A stretch of DNA of 64,000 bases from Alphaproteobacteria bacterium (GTDB taxonomy: Bacteria > Pseudomonadota > Alphaproteobacteria > UBA7985 > JAUIBT01). Position numbers and translations under genes: made by a program. Under the pieces are notes generated by a model, which was not told where the DNA came from, did no database searches, and saw only the letters and a list, made by a program, of their open reading frames with translations. Positions 47,860 to 55,917 of this stretch are shown here, in pieces. Each line of letters opens with the position of its first letter. Within the stretch, counting starts at the first letter, position 1. The stretch spans positions 124,001-188,000 of the forward strand of contig JAUIBT010000003.1 of the NCBI GenBank assembly GCA_030428255.1, given 5' to 3'.

Positions 47860-48297
47860 CTAGACCTTGTGGTAAGGGTGGCCGTCCAGGATTGTCTGTG
47901 CTCTGTATAGCTGTTCGGCCAGCAGGACTCGAGCAATTTGGTGCGGCCAAGTCATGGCACCAAGTCGCAGTTTCACTTGCGCGCGCTGCTGCAAATCTGG
48001 CGCCAGGCCCGCGGCGCCACCGATCATAAAGGCAATGGGTTTGTGTCCAGCCTCAAACTCGCGGCCGAGCCAGGAGGCAAAGCGGGGGCTGTCCCAGTCC
48101 TGGCCGCGCTCGTCCAGGCAGACCCACAGCGGACAGGCGGTACAGGCTTTTTCCAGGGCCTTGGCTTCCTGGGCCTTGTCACCTTTTTCCGGCAGCTCGA
48201 CCAACCGCGCCTTCCAGCGCAGGCGTTGCCAATAACGCTGAAACAAGGCGGCTTCTTCGGCCTTCAGGCGTCCGACGGCGGCCAAGATGATCTCCAT
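47860..48297 (-). CDS. rlmH: 23S rRNA (pseudouridine-1915-N3) methyltransferase RlmH
   Basis: A 145-aa SPOUT methyltransferase acting on the 70S ribosome at helix 69. The knotted SAM site contains FMIGGAAGLAPDL and the C-terminal LRLGAMTWPHQIARVLLAEQLYRA helix (in part MTWPHQIARVLLAEQLYRA). The ATG lies immediately after the lipB stop codon. In many relatives rsfS is upstream, but it is absent here and lipB occupies that place. Confidence 0.94.
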   Translation of the reverse strand: MEIILAAVGRLKAEEAALFQRYWQRLRWKARLVELPEKGDKAQEAKALEKACTACPLWVCLDERGQDWDSPRFASWLGREFEAGHKPIAFMIGGAAGLAPDLQQRAQVKLRLGAMTWPHQIARVLLAEQLYRAQTILDGHPYHKV

Positions 48298-49017
48298 CTA
48301 ATCGGCCACCTCGAGCGACGAGCCGAACACCGAGCCGAAGGCGGCAATTAAGGCTTGATCGACGCGGTGCATGTCGCTGGCCTTGCCCAGCGCGGCCAAT
48401 GAGGTGACGCCGTGGGCCTGGATTCCGCACGGCACGATGCCCGCGAAGTGCTCCAGACTCGGCGCGACGTTGAGCGCAATGCCGTGGCTGGTGACCCAAC
48501 GGCGGATACGTACACCAATGGCAGCAATCTTGTCCTCTGCGCCGCCGGGCTGCTCAACCCACAGGCCAACGCGGTCTTCGCGCACATCGGCTGCGACATC
48601 CAAGTGCCCCAAGGCGGTAATCAGCCAGCGCTCCAGCTTGGCCACATAGGCCCGCACGTCTTTGCCGCGCTGGTTCAGGTCCAGCATGAGGTAGACGACC
48701 CGCTGCCCGGGACCGTGGTAGGTATACTGGCCGCCGCGCCCGGTTTGATAGACCGGAAAGCGCTCGGGCGTTAGCAGGTCTTGGTCCTTGGCCGAGGTGC
48801 CCGCCGTATAGAGGGGCGGGTGCTGCAGAAACCAGACCAGCTCGCGCGCTGTGCCGCCTGCGATATCCGCCTGGCGTTGCTCCATGACCTCCAGCGCTTG
48901 GGCATAGTCGGTCAGGCCGGGCGTGATGCGCAGCTCGGGGTGCAGATCGCTGGCATGTGAGGGCGCAGCGCTGCTGGCGGCGATATGAGCGCGGGACGGC
49001 TGGCCGCTCTGGGTCAT
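48298..49017 (-). CDS. lipB: Octanoyl-[acyl carrier protein]:protein octanoyltransferase LipB
   Basis: A 239-aa enzyme transferring octanoyl groups from ACP to lipoyl domains. Motifs: [40 protein letters not shown] with the catalytic Lys, and the catalytic Cys in [18 protein letters not shown] 49017 lies four bases after the stop of the preceding leucine-rich repeat gene, and the stop abuts rlmH, so LRR-lipB-rlmH are likely cotranscribed. Confidence 0.95.
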   Translation of the reverse strand: MTQSGQPSRAHIAASSAAPSHASDLHPELRITPGLTDYAQALEVMEQRQADIAGGTARELVWFLQHPPLYTAGTSAKDQDLLTPERFPVYQTGRGGQYTYHGPGQRVVYLMLDLNQRGKDVRAYVAKLERWLITALGHLDVAADVREDRVGLWVEQPGGAEDKIAAIGVRIRRWVTSHGIALNVAPSLEHFAGIVPCGIQAHGVTSLAALGKASDMHRVDQALIAAFGSVFGSSLEVAD

Positions 49018-49021
49018 GGCG

Positions 49022-49669
49022 CTAGCCAGCTTGGGCCAAGCGGTGGCCGGACTTGAGCGCTGGCGTGCCATACAGCTCAACGCTGGACAAAGAGGCGAGG
49101 CGGTCGAGTGGGCTCAGGTCAGCTACCTTGGTCGAGGCCAGATCCAGTTCGCGCAGCTCGCGGCAGCTTGCCAGGGCTGAGATGTCTTTGACCGGCGCGT
49201 CGCAGAGCAGCAAGGTCTTAAGGTTGGCCATGCCCGCCAACGGGGTCAGATCGCTGACCTGGGTTAAGGACAGGTCCAGGTACTCAAGCTGGCTCAGATT
49301 GGCGATGGCCTCCAGGCTGGTGATGGGCGCTTCGTAGAGGTGTAAGCTGCGCAAGGCCTTCAGTTTCTCCAAGCCCGCCAGATCCTCGACCGCGCAAAAG
49401 CTGAGGTCCAGGTGGTGTAAGGCGGTCAGCTCAGACAAGGCAGACAGGTCGTTGACCTCACTGCCGGACAAAGACAGGCTTTCAAGGTTGGTCAGGCCAG
49501 CCAGGTAGCGAATGTCCGCAAGCGGATTGTCTTCTAGCGTCAGCATGGTCAAGGACTTGAGATTGGTGATGTCGCGCGGCAGGGCGTCCAGATCCAGTCC
49601 GGCCAGGTCCAGCTCCTCTCCGGTTTTCCAGAGGGCGATGCGGCGGTCGGCGGTGGCGGTCTCTACCAT
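49022..49669 (-). CDS. Cytoplasmic leucine-rich repeat protein
   Basis: A 215-aa protein built almost wholly of eight 22-residue repeats of internalin type, with the pattern L..L..L.L....I.DL..L. Examples are [20 protein letters not shown] and [20 protein letters not shown]. There is no signal peptide and no attached enzymatic domain. The ATG at 49669 has AAAGGA seven bases upstream. It is coupled with lipB. Likely a protein-binding scaffold; partner unknown. Confidence 0.85.
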   Translation of the reverse strand: MVETATADRRIALWKTGEELDLAGLDLDALPRDITNLKSLTMLTLEDNPLADIRYLAGLTNLESLSLSGSEVNDLSALSELTALHHLDLSFCAVEDLAGLEKLKALRSLHLYEAPITSLEAIANLSQLEYLDLSLTQVSDLTPLAGMANLKTLLLCDAPVKDISALASCRELRELDLASTKVADLSPLDRLASLSSVELYGTPALKSGHRLAQAG

Positions 49670-49827
49670 GAGGGGTCCTTTTGAGTGGGCGGTTGCGCGC
49701 TCAGAGTTGGGGGGTGACCCAGGCGCTGGGGCGGGTTGGGGCTCTTCTAACCAAGGCGAAGCGCTGTGTCACGGTCATGTGGTCAAATTTATTTGCTGAA
49801 CAAGGCCAACAGGCCGGTTTTGAGCGC

Positions 49828-49855
49828 TTGCAATTGGCCGACAAATGGTGATAAG
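49828..49855 (+). promoter_or_regulatory. Possible promoter of tRNA-Leu
   Basis: TTGCAA (49828-49833) and GATAAG (49850-49855) with a 16-base spacer match four of six positions each of the -35 and -10 consensus. The expected start would be just upstream of the tRNA at 49870. Confidence 0.35.
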
Positions 49856-49869
49856 TCAGCCTCCGGTTT

Positions 49870-49957
49870 GCGATCGTGGCGGAATTGGTAGACGCGCAGC
49901 GTTGAGGTCGCTGTGGGATAATATCCCGTGGAAGTTCGAGTCTTCTCGGTCGCACCA
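49870..49957 (+). tRNA. tRNA-Leu (GAG)
   Basis: An 88-base tRNA with CCA encoded. The acceptor stem GCGATCG pairs with CGGTCGC (one G-U pair). The D arm contains TGGCGGAATTGGTAGACGC. The anticodon stem CAGCG/CGCTG encloses TTGAGGT with anticodon GAG at 49904-49906. A long variable arm TGGGATAATATCCCGT (class II tRNA) is followed by the T arm with GTTCGAGTC. It is flanked by TCCGGTTT (49862-49869) and AAACCGGA (49957-49964) as inverted repeats, followed by TTTTT. Confidence 0.97.
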
Positions 49958-50228
49958 AACCGGATTTTTAGCCATTTAAGTCTTTGATTTTACAAAGAAA
50001 AATCACAGCTCTGGCCGCGCGAAATCAGGCGCGGGCAAACTGAACTCCGAAGATTCTGTCCAGCCGCACGATGCAAGGCAATAGGCGACAGTGTGTTGGC
50101 CACTGACGCGGACTTTTCGCAAGGTCGTGCGGTCGAAGCAAAGTCCGCCAGAAAACCTGGCCAAGCACTGAAAAGACTTAGGCGAATAGCAGGCCACTCC
50201 GCCAACACCTGGTCTTGCCCTCAAATCC

Positions 50229-51158
50229 TCACCGGGCCGCAGTCAACAGGGGCGCTGAGCGAGCGCAAAGCTCCAAAAGTCGGGTCAAAGGCGGCCAACT
50301 TGCCATTTCGGCGCGATAGACCGCACCGCTGTGAATGAGGCTGAGAGGCTGTTCGTAGGGCAGCGCGCGCAGCCGGGGCCCCATGACCCCCTGCGCTGCA
50401 GCTTCTGGCAAAATGCCGAGGTAAGGGCCGTGTTGCAGCAGACCCAGCACCGTAATCAAAGACTGAGAGCGCACCTTGATGTTTGGCGCCTTGCCAAGGG
50501 CACTGTACAGCGCTTGTACGCTCGCGCGTTCATAGGCCGGATCAGCGGTGTAGACGACCCAAGGAAAGTCAAGCACGACCTGCGGCATGGTCGCCTCAGC
50601 AGGATCGATGTGAGCGAAAATGGCGTGGCCCTCATGGGCGAGAACGCGATCATGAACCGTCGATAAGACCTTCTGCTGCAACCGCCGATCAAGGCCCTGC
50701 GCGCCTTGCAGACCGCCCAAAAAGACATCAATCTTGCCCGCAACAAGATCGTCAAAGGGGCCTGACATCCCGCTGGTTTCGACTTCGATTGTCAAGCCGT
50801 CGAACTCGGCTTGCAAATGCGCGACTATGTTCGGCAAAGCACGCGTGGCCCAGACCGGTCCCGCGCACAGCCGCAGCACGCCTTGGTTGCCGCGGTTGGC
50901 ATCCCGAAACCCGTCGGTCTCAAGCTGCCAGAGCCGGGATAAGCGGTCGATCGATTGCATGACCTCGCGCCCAAACCCGGTTAGTGTAACGCCCTTGGCG
51001 TGGCGCTCCAGCAGGTCACGACCAAAGCTGCGCTCCAGAATTTGGATGGATCGCGTCAAGGCGGGCTGGGTCAGCCCCAGTGCTTTGGCTGCTCTGCGCA
51101 TGCTGCCGTGTTCAGCGATAGCCTGAAGGCGAAACAGATGAGTGGCTTGATCCAACAT
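50229..51158 (-). CDS. LysR-family transcriptional regulator
   Basis: A 309-aa regulator. The N-terminal HTH (about residues 1-60) contains AEHGSMRRAAKALGLTQPAL and TRSIQILERSFGRDLLER. A LysR effector-binding domain follows (about 90-300). It is divergent from the isomerase/oxidoreductase operon starting at 51257 and most likely controls it. The effector is unknown. Confidence 0.93.
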   Translation of the reverse strand: MLDQATHLFRLQAIAEHGSMRRAAKALGLTQPALTRSIQILERSFGRDLLERHAKGVTLTGFGREVMQSIDRLSRLWQLETDGFRDANRGNQGVLRLCAGPVWATRALPNIVAHLQAEFDGLTIEVETSGMSGPFDDLVAGKIDVFLGGLQGAQGLDRRLQQKVLSTVHDRVLAHEGHAIFAHIDPAEATMPQVVLDFPWVVYTADPAYERASVQALYSALGKAPNIKVRSQSLITVLGLLQHGPYLGILPEAAAQGVMGPRLRALPYEQPLSLIHSGAVYRAEMASWPPLTRLLELCARSAPLLTAAR

Positions 51159-51162
51159 AGTG

Positions 51163-51190
51163 ATCAGCTTTCTTAATCGAAGATGCTGAT
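51163..51190. promoter_or_regulatory. Inverted repeat between LysR gene and isomerase operon
   Basis: ATCAGC (51163-51168) and GCTGAT (51185-51190) are separated by 16 bases in the 98-base divergent gap. The location is right for a LysR binding site, although the classic T-N11-A dyad is not exact. Confidence 0.4.
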
Positions 51191-51256
51191 AATTGAAATA
51201 TACCTATCGCTCCGCTTTGACCACTATGGCAGAAACCAGAGGGGTCGGATCCATCC

Positions 51257-52051
51257 ATGATACACACCGCCTTGCAAACCATCACCTGGGGCGATCCCCA
51301 GCACCAACTATTTCCCGAAATATTTCGCGTGGCCAACCAGGCGGGCTTTGGTGGCCTGGAAATAGGCTACAGGCGTCTGTCCCAGGTACCAGTCGAACAC
51401 GTGCGCAAGCTCCTAAATCAACACGACCTGCGGCTCAGCGGTTGCCATGTCGGCGGAAATCTTGCCGATTTGGCTCAGGCGGAAACCGAGCGCGCGGGCC
51501 TGGCAAAGGTGCTAGCGACGGTCACCGCGCTGGATGCCCGCTTTGTCATCTATTCAGGCTTGAAGCAGGACAGCACCCAGGCCCTTGGCCAAGAAATCGA
51601 GCAAATCCGCCTATTTGCCGACCTCTGTGCCGATCAGGGCGTGCGGCTCTTGTACCACAACCACGATTGGGAATTTCGCGACAATCGCCTGGTCTGGCGG
51701 ATGCTGGGCGATGCGCAGATCCAGGCCTTACAGTTCGCCCTAGATCTGGGATGGGCCGCAAGAGCCAAGCAAGACCTGACCCAGTTGTTGACCGAGGTCG
51801 GGAGCCAGGCACCGATCCTGCATTTCAAGGATTTTTCGAATTGGCACGACGACATGGCCACCTGCCATTTGGGGCAGGGCGTGATCGACTTCGCGCCCGC
51901 TTGGCGCTGGATCGCCGCGCAATCTGATCTGGACTTGTGGGCCACCGCTGAGCAGGACTTTGCTGATGACGCTGACCAAGCTTGCGCGGCCAACGCGGCC
52001 TATTTGCAGGCGTCTCTGCGGGCATCGCTGGCGCGCGGGCCGGGCTCATGA
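51257..52051 (+). CDS. Sugar phosphate isomerase/epimerase (TIM barrel)
   Basis: A 264-aa protein of the xylose isomerase-like AP endonuclease 2 family (IolE-like). LYHNHDWEF (about residues 132-140), the metal-site LDLGWAARAK, ILHFKDF and the C-terminal TAEQDF match. It probably isomerises or epimerises a sugar or inositol derivative. It overlaps the following oxidoreductase by 4 bases (ATGA), pointing to one pathway. Confidence 0.87.
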   Translation: MIHTALQTITWGDPQHQLFPEIFRVANQAGFGGLEIGYRRLSQVPVEHVRKLLNQHDLRLSGCHVGGNLADLAQAETERAGLAKVLATVTALDARFVIYSGLKQDSTQALGQEIEQIRLFADLCADQGVRLLYHNHDWEFRDNRLVWRMLGDAQIQALQFALDLGWAARAKQDLTQLLTEVGSQAPILHFKDFSNWHDDMATCHLGQGVIDFAPAWRWIAAQSDLDLWATAEQDFADDADQACAANAAYLQASLRASLARGPGS

Positions 52052-53085
52052 GCCTGCGAATTGGCATTGTCGGATGCGGAGATATGGGCCGAAAACACGC
52101 GGCCGCCTGGGCCCAGGCACCCGGCGCTTGCTTGGCGGCGCTCTGTGACCAAGACGCCCAGCGCGCGCAAGATCTGGCGCGTTTCTATGGCACTGACGCT
52201 TACCTCGACTGGCGCGACATGCTGGCTCAAGAGACGCTTGATGTCGTCAGCATCTGCGTCCCTTGCAGCCATCACCACGACATAGCGGTCGCCGCAGCCG
52301 AACGAGGCTGTCATGTCCTGTGCGAAAAACCCATGGCCATGTCCTTAACGCAGGCCGACGCGATGATCGGCGCGGCCGAGGCCAACCAGGTCCAGCTCGC
52401 CATTTGCCATCAGTACCGCAGCTTGCCCCACTACCGGGCCATCAAAGATCTGGTTGCGAGCGGACGCATTGGCGCGCCGCTGTATATCCGCTTTATGGAG
52501 GCGCGCGAGGTGCGCCCAAAATTGGAAATGCATCGTCTCTCGGGCAATGGCGGGCCGGTTCATGACATGTGCGGCCACCTGTTCGACTTGGCGCGCTTTA
52601 TCACAGGAGCCGAGTTTGGCACCATTTCCGCTCAGGGCGCAGTTTTCGGGCGAGATAAGAAGCGGCTGCAAGCAGTGCAGGACTTTGGTGTCGATACGGC
52701 CGAGATTCTGGCCCGGATGCAGCACGGTCATTGCCTGTCTATCGGATTGAACTGGGGGCTGCCCGAGGGCTTCCCAGGCTATAGCAGCGCAGTGATTCAT
52801 GGGCCCCAGGGTCTGATCTATGCCATCGATAGTCAGGAGCCCGATCGCTTCCTGGGCGACCCATCGCCAACGCTGGAAATTGTTGTTAAGGACGCCAAGG
52901 GCAGACAACATATCCCTTGTCCGACGGGCGACAATAGCCCTGAGGCCTGCGTTCTGGACTTGATGCGGGCGATAGAACATGGGCACCCGCTTGAGTTCAG
53001 CGCCGCCAATGGGCGCGCGGCGTTGGCGGCCATTCTGGCGAGTTTGGATGCCATTCATGCGAACGGCCAAGGCACAGACTTATAG
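52048..53085 (+). CDS. Gfo/Idh/MocA family oxidoreductase
   Basis: A 345-aa NAD(P)-dependent dehydrogenase. Rossmann motif IGIVGCGDMGRKHAAAW at the N terminus, catalytic EKPMAMSLTQAD (about residues 93-104), and GGPVHDMCGHLFDLARFI (about 170-187) with the His/Asp pair. ATG 52048 overlaps the isomerase stop; the longer frame starts inside the upstream gene. Together with the isomerase it likely forms a short sugar/cyclitol catabolic unit under the LysR regulator. Confidence 0.92.
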   Translation: MSLRIGIVGCGDMGRKHAAAWAQAPGACLAALCDQDAQRAQDLARFYGTDAYLDWRDMLAQETLDVVSICVPCSHHHDIAVAAAERGCHVLCEKPMAMSLTQADAMIGAAEANQVQLAICHQYRSLPHYRAIKDLVASGRIGAPLYIRFMEAREVRPKLEMHRLSGNGGPVHDMCGHLFDLARFITGAEFGTISAQGAVFGRDKKRLQAVQDFGVDTAEILARMQHGHCLSIGLNWGLPEGFPGYSSAVIHGPQGLIYAIDSQEPDRFLGDPSPTLEIVVKDAKGRQHIPCPTGDNSPEACVLDLMRAIEHGHPLEFSAANGRAALAAILASLDAIHANGQGTDL

Positions 53086-53248
53086 GTCATAGCCAGACGG
53101 CCAGGGATGCGAGCTTGAGCGTGGCGAACGCGTTGGCTACGGGGCAGTCGCCTGCTTGGCCCTCAGTGAGGACGCGACCCACAGCCCAAACGAATTCCAA
53201 CTCTCTTGAGCGTGTAGGGCTTAGTACAGCAGCCCCAATATAGCGGCC

Positions 53249-54916
53249 CTAGTACAAGGGAATGTGCAGCCTGCCTTCCAGGGTCTGGCTGGTGTTGTTG
53301 CGGCCAAAGCTGGAGCGGCTGTATTCGAGCGAGACATTGCTGCCGTTCAGAACGCTGCCGACCCAGGTTCCAGGCGCAAAGCCCGTCAGGCGGCCGCGCA
53401 GGCCCGTGGACCAGGTGACACCCCAGTCGTCTGCCGTCAGCACGTCGCCGTTGGTCAGCGTGACATCGCCGCCATTGATCCAGTCCCATTCGCCCTGCAG
53501 GCTGATAAAGGGGCTAAGGCCCAGCGCCACCGGATCACGGCTGTCGATCATAAAGCCAAAGGCGCCCTGGCTCAGCTCTGCGCTGGAGGCTGCAATGGTC
53601 ACGCCGCTGGCGGTCCGATAGCCATCAATCCGCTCGTACATGTAGGTGGCTGAGGCATAGGGCGAGAGTTCAACCCCGATGGCGTCGAACTTGCTTTCTA
53701 TTCTGGCACCGGTCATCCAGCGCTCGCTGTCCGCCCGGCCCTTTTCGAAATCGGCTGTGACCTCGTTCTTAAAGCGGCCATAGGAGGCAAAGCCCTCGAC
53801 CGACACCAGCGCGTCCAGCTGCCAGCCGCCATAGACATCGCCGCGCCAACCGTCGCGCACCACTTTGCCATTGGCCAGCGCGTCGTATTCCAGGCGGCCC
53901 CATTCATAGGACACGCTGCCGCCCAGCAGCAGGTCGGGCGTGATCAGGTAGTCCGCGCCTGCAGTGGTGATGTAGCCGTAGCCATCATAGCCCGCCGTGC
54001 CTTTGCGCTCCAAGCTGCCCCAGGCCGCCGAGGCGTAAAAGTCCAGCGCGGCTTTGTCCAGGCCCACCGCCTCGATCGCCTCGTCGGCCAGGCCGAGCGC
54101 CTCTAAGTCCAGGTCCTCGATCTTATCGTTGGCCAGCTGGGCGGCATTGCGCGCCACCATGCTGGTTACATCGTCAGAGGAGATGCGCGTCCAACCGCTG
54201 TCGGTGAAGTCCGCCTGGCTGCCCTGTGCCCCGCAGCCCAAAGCGTCGTCCTGACGGCAGCCGATGCGTGAGAAGGTGCTGCTGGCGGCAATCTTGGTCG
54301 CGGCCTGCCCAAAGGCCTGTGCGCCAGCTTGGGCGGCTTGCTGATAGTGCGCTGTGGTCGCGGCAGGCACTGGCGGCGCTGGCGGCGCTGGCGGCGTGCC
54401 CGCGATCACAGGCCCGAATAAAACAGTGGTTGAATTTTCGGCCTTATGAACCCGCACATAATAAGGAGCACCTAGATAAACCCAGGTCAAATGATCGTCA
54501 AATGCCTTATCCTTCGACGAGTTGGGTATTTTGTATGAATTAGCCACGGAGTCACCATCGTATGGCGACAAGTCAACCCCACCGAAATATACAGAAATTA
54601 GCTCCGGAGGCGCGCCTATTGCCACGTACACGCCGTCTTGCAAGAACCCAGTACCAGCCTCGCTCGTGTTATTTATAATAACAATATTACTGAATACTTG
54701 CAAAGGCGTAATATTCCCGTTCGTCAGTGAACAGCTGTCAGCACGTATCACAATGTAAGATACTGCCACAAATGACACATCTCCGGATCCATTGTCGTCA
54801 GAAAAGGGTGCTTCGGCCCCACATCCTATCGTACTGGGCGTAAATGCATAGCTGGCAAACGGAGCGGTGCTAAAGACGAAGACCAGCAGAGATCGCAGGA
54901 CAAATGACCGGAACAT
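53249..54916 (-). CDS. Autotransporter-like outer-membrane beta-barrel protein
   Basis: A 555-aa protein. Signal peptide to about residue 24 (FASYAF); an N-terminal passenger (about 25-170) with several Asn, Ser and Thr and a Cys pair; a Pro-rich linker GTPPAPPAPPVPAATT (about 173-188); a helical segment; then an autotransporter beta-domain (about 295-555) with amphipathic strands such as LLLGGSVSYEWGRLEY and a terminal tyrosine (LHIPLY). The 5' end (about 54420-54800) is clearly more AT-rich than the barrel part. ATG 54916 has AAAGGG eight bases upstream. Substrate, target and secretion mode are unknown. Confidence 0.82.
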   Translation of the reverse strand: MFRSFVLRSLLVFVFSTAPFASYAFTPSTIGCGAEAPFSDDNGSGDVSFVAVSYIVIRADSCSLTNGNITPLQVFSNIVIINNTSEAGTGFLQDGVYVAIGAPPELISVYFGGVDLSPYDGDSVANSYKIPNSSKDKAFDDHLTWVYLGAPYYVRVHKAENSTTVLFGPVIAGTPPAPPAPPVPAATTAHYQQAAQAGAQAFGQAATKIAASSTFSRIGCRQDDALGCGAQGSQADFTDSGWTRISSDDVTSMVARNAAQLANDKIEDLDLEALGLADEAIEAVGLDKAALDFYASAAWGSLERKGTAGYDGYGYITTAGADYLITPDLLLGGSVSYEWGRLEYDALANGKVVRDGWRGDVYGGWQLDALVSVEGFASYGRFKNEVTADFEKGRADSERWMTGARIESKFDAIGVELSPYASATYMYERIDGYRTASGVTIAASSAELSQGAFGFMIDSRDPVALGLSPFISLQGEWDWINGGDVTLTNGDVLTADDWGVTWSTGLRGRLTGFAPGTWVGSVLNGSNVSLEYSRSSFGRNNTSQTLEGRLHIPLY

Positions 54917-55424
54917 TGGAAAACCCTTTAGTGGCCCATATTGTTTGGACGCCGCGCCGCAGTGACCGGCAAGCGCGATGACAGGAGGTTCAAAACACGT
55001 CGAATCATCGCCTGGCACGGCATGGAGCGACGCGGCTTTAGCGCCAGGAACCGTTTGTTATGTGTGTTGGTGGCTGCCTCAGCCTGTACCCAATCGATCT
55101 TCGCCTTTGGATGGCCTCCAAAGCGCGGATGTCTATGAGGCTGGCTTTGCTCATAAAGCCGAGACAGGATGGCTTGGTGCCGCTGACACGTCGTTGCGCT
55201 GAGCGCCAAACCTGATGTGAGGTACCGCGCTCGACTGAGAGCGCCTGCAATCGGCCCGGCCAAGCGGTGGTACCGCTTGCCAAGACTGTGCTGTCTGATG
55301 GGTCCAAGGCTGCCGGACGCCCTGCGCGCCCGCTGCTTGAACAAATGCCACGATGTCACGGCTTGCCCCTATGCGCCTCCGGTCGTTTCTAGCCGACTTT
55401 GGAGATGCTAACTTGTTCATAACT

Positions 55425-55459
55425 GTAGCGCATTTATACCTTAGGTTTTATTGCGCTAC
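55425..55459. repeat. Inverted repeat GTAGCGCA/TGCGCTAC
   Basis: GTAGCGCA (55425-55432) and TGCGCTAC (55452-55459) are perfect inverted repeats around a 19-base AT-rich spacer. It lies 35 bases before the DnaA boxes. Confidence 0.55.
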
Positions 55460-55493
55460 CTAAACGTGTATAGATTGAGGCAGGCTTGTCAAG

Positions 55494-55524
55494 TTATCCA
55501 CACATTTTCGCCGAATTATCTACA
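55494..55524 (+). promoter_or_regulatory. Pair of DnaA boxes
   Basis: TTATCCACA (55494-55502) is the consensus DnaA box; TTATCTACA (55516-55524) differs at one base. They are in the same orientation and 22 bases apart, start to start, i.e. about two helical turns. AT-rich sequence lies beside them. Confidence 0.55.
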
Positions 55525-55760
55525 GATTGGCAGAAAGCGCTCCAGATGCGCCACGTCCTGCCGCGGGGGGAGTTCGACGGAAAAATTTTCAGGCGGGCAA
55601 CGTAACTTTCGTGCTCCATCAAAGGGGCGGAAGGCACCTTTGAGCGTGGTGCGCAGAAAGGCATGTGTCACTCACGCTCCTATGTGACTGCCACGCCGCA
55701 GGAACCGCTGTGCCGTCTAACACCTCGCTGCAATGCCAGTCGGATCAAGGCGTCGAATGG

Positions 55761-55784
55761 CCTAGAGCAGGTCGCTGCTCTAGG
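55761..55784 (+). promoter_or_regulatory. Perfect hairpin upstream of nhaA
   Basis: CCTAGAGCAG (55761-55770), loop GTCG, CTGCTCTAGG (55775-55784): a perfect 10-bp stem. It is followed by CATCCCGG, not by T residues, so a terminator is unlikely. It could be an operator or a leader structure for nhaA, 134 bases downstream. Confidence 0.5.
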
Positions 55785-55917
55785 CATCCCGGCACGCCAG
55801 CTTGGCGGAAAATTGGCCGCATATCCTGTTTTTCGCTGCACTGAGCATGCGCATGCCCTTGTTTTTCGCGACTAGGTGTTCATCTCATTCGAGAATATTT
55901 TAACTTTGGGGCAAACT

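Larger units (their letters stand above)
54917..55917. other. One-kilobase non-coding region before nhaA
   Basis: No reading frame here has a family match, a good start site or codon use like the neighbours. A short frame near 55021-55138 (39 aa; a signal-peptide-like run) and a minus-strand frame at 55151-55420 were considered but not accepted. The region holds an inverted repeat at 55425-55459, two DnaA boxes at 55494-55524 and a hairpin at 55761-55784. GC content falls around 55410-55530. Confidence 0.6.

Noticed and set aside
55021-55138. Short frame with a signal-peptide-like start
   Set aside because: Only 39 codons, no ribosome binding site and no continuation; could be a decayed gene but cannot be supported.
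55151-55420. Minus-strand frame of 89 codons before nhaA
   Set aside because: No family features, no Shine-Dalgarno sequence, and composition unlike the neighbouring genes.
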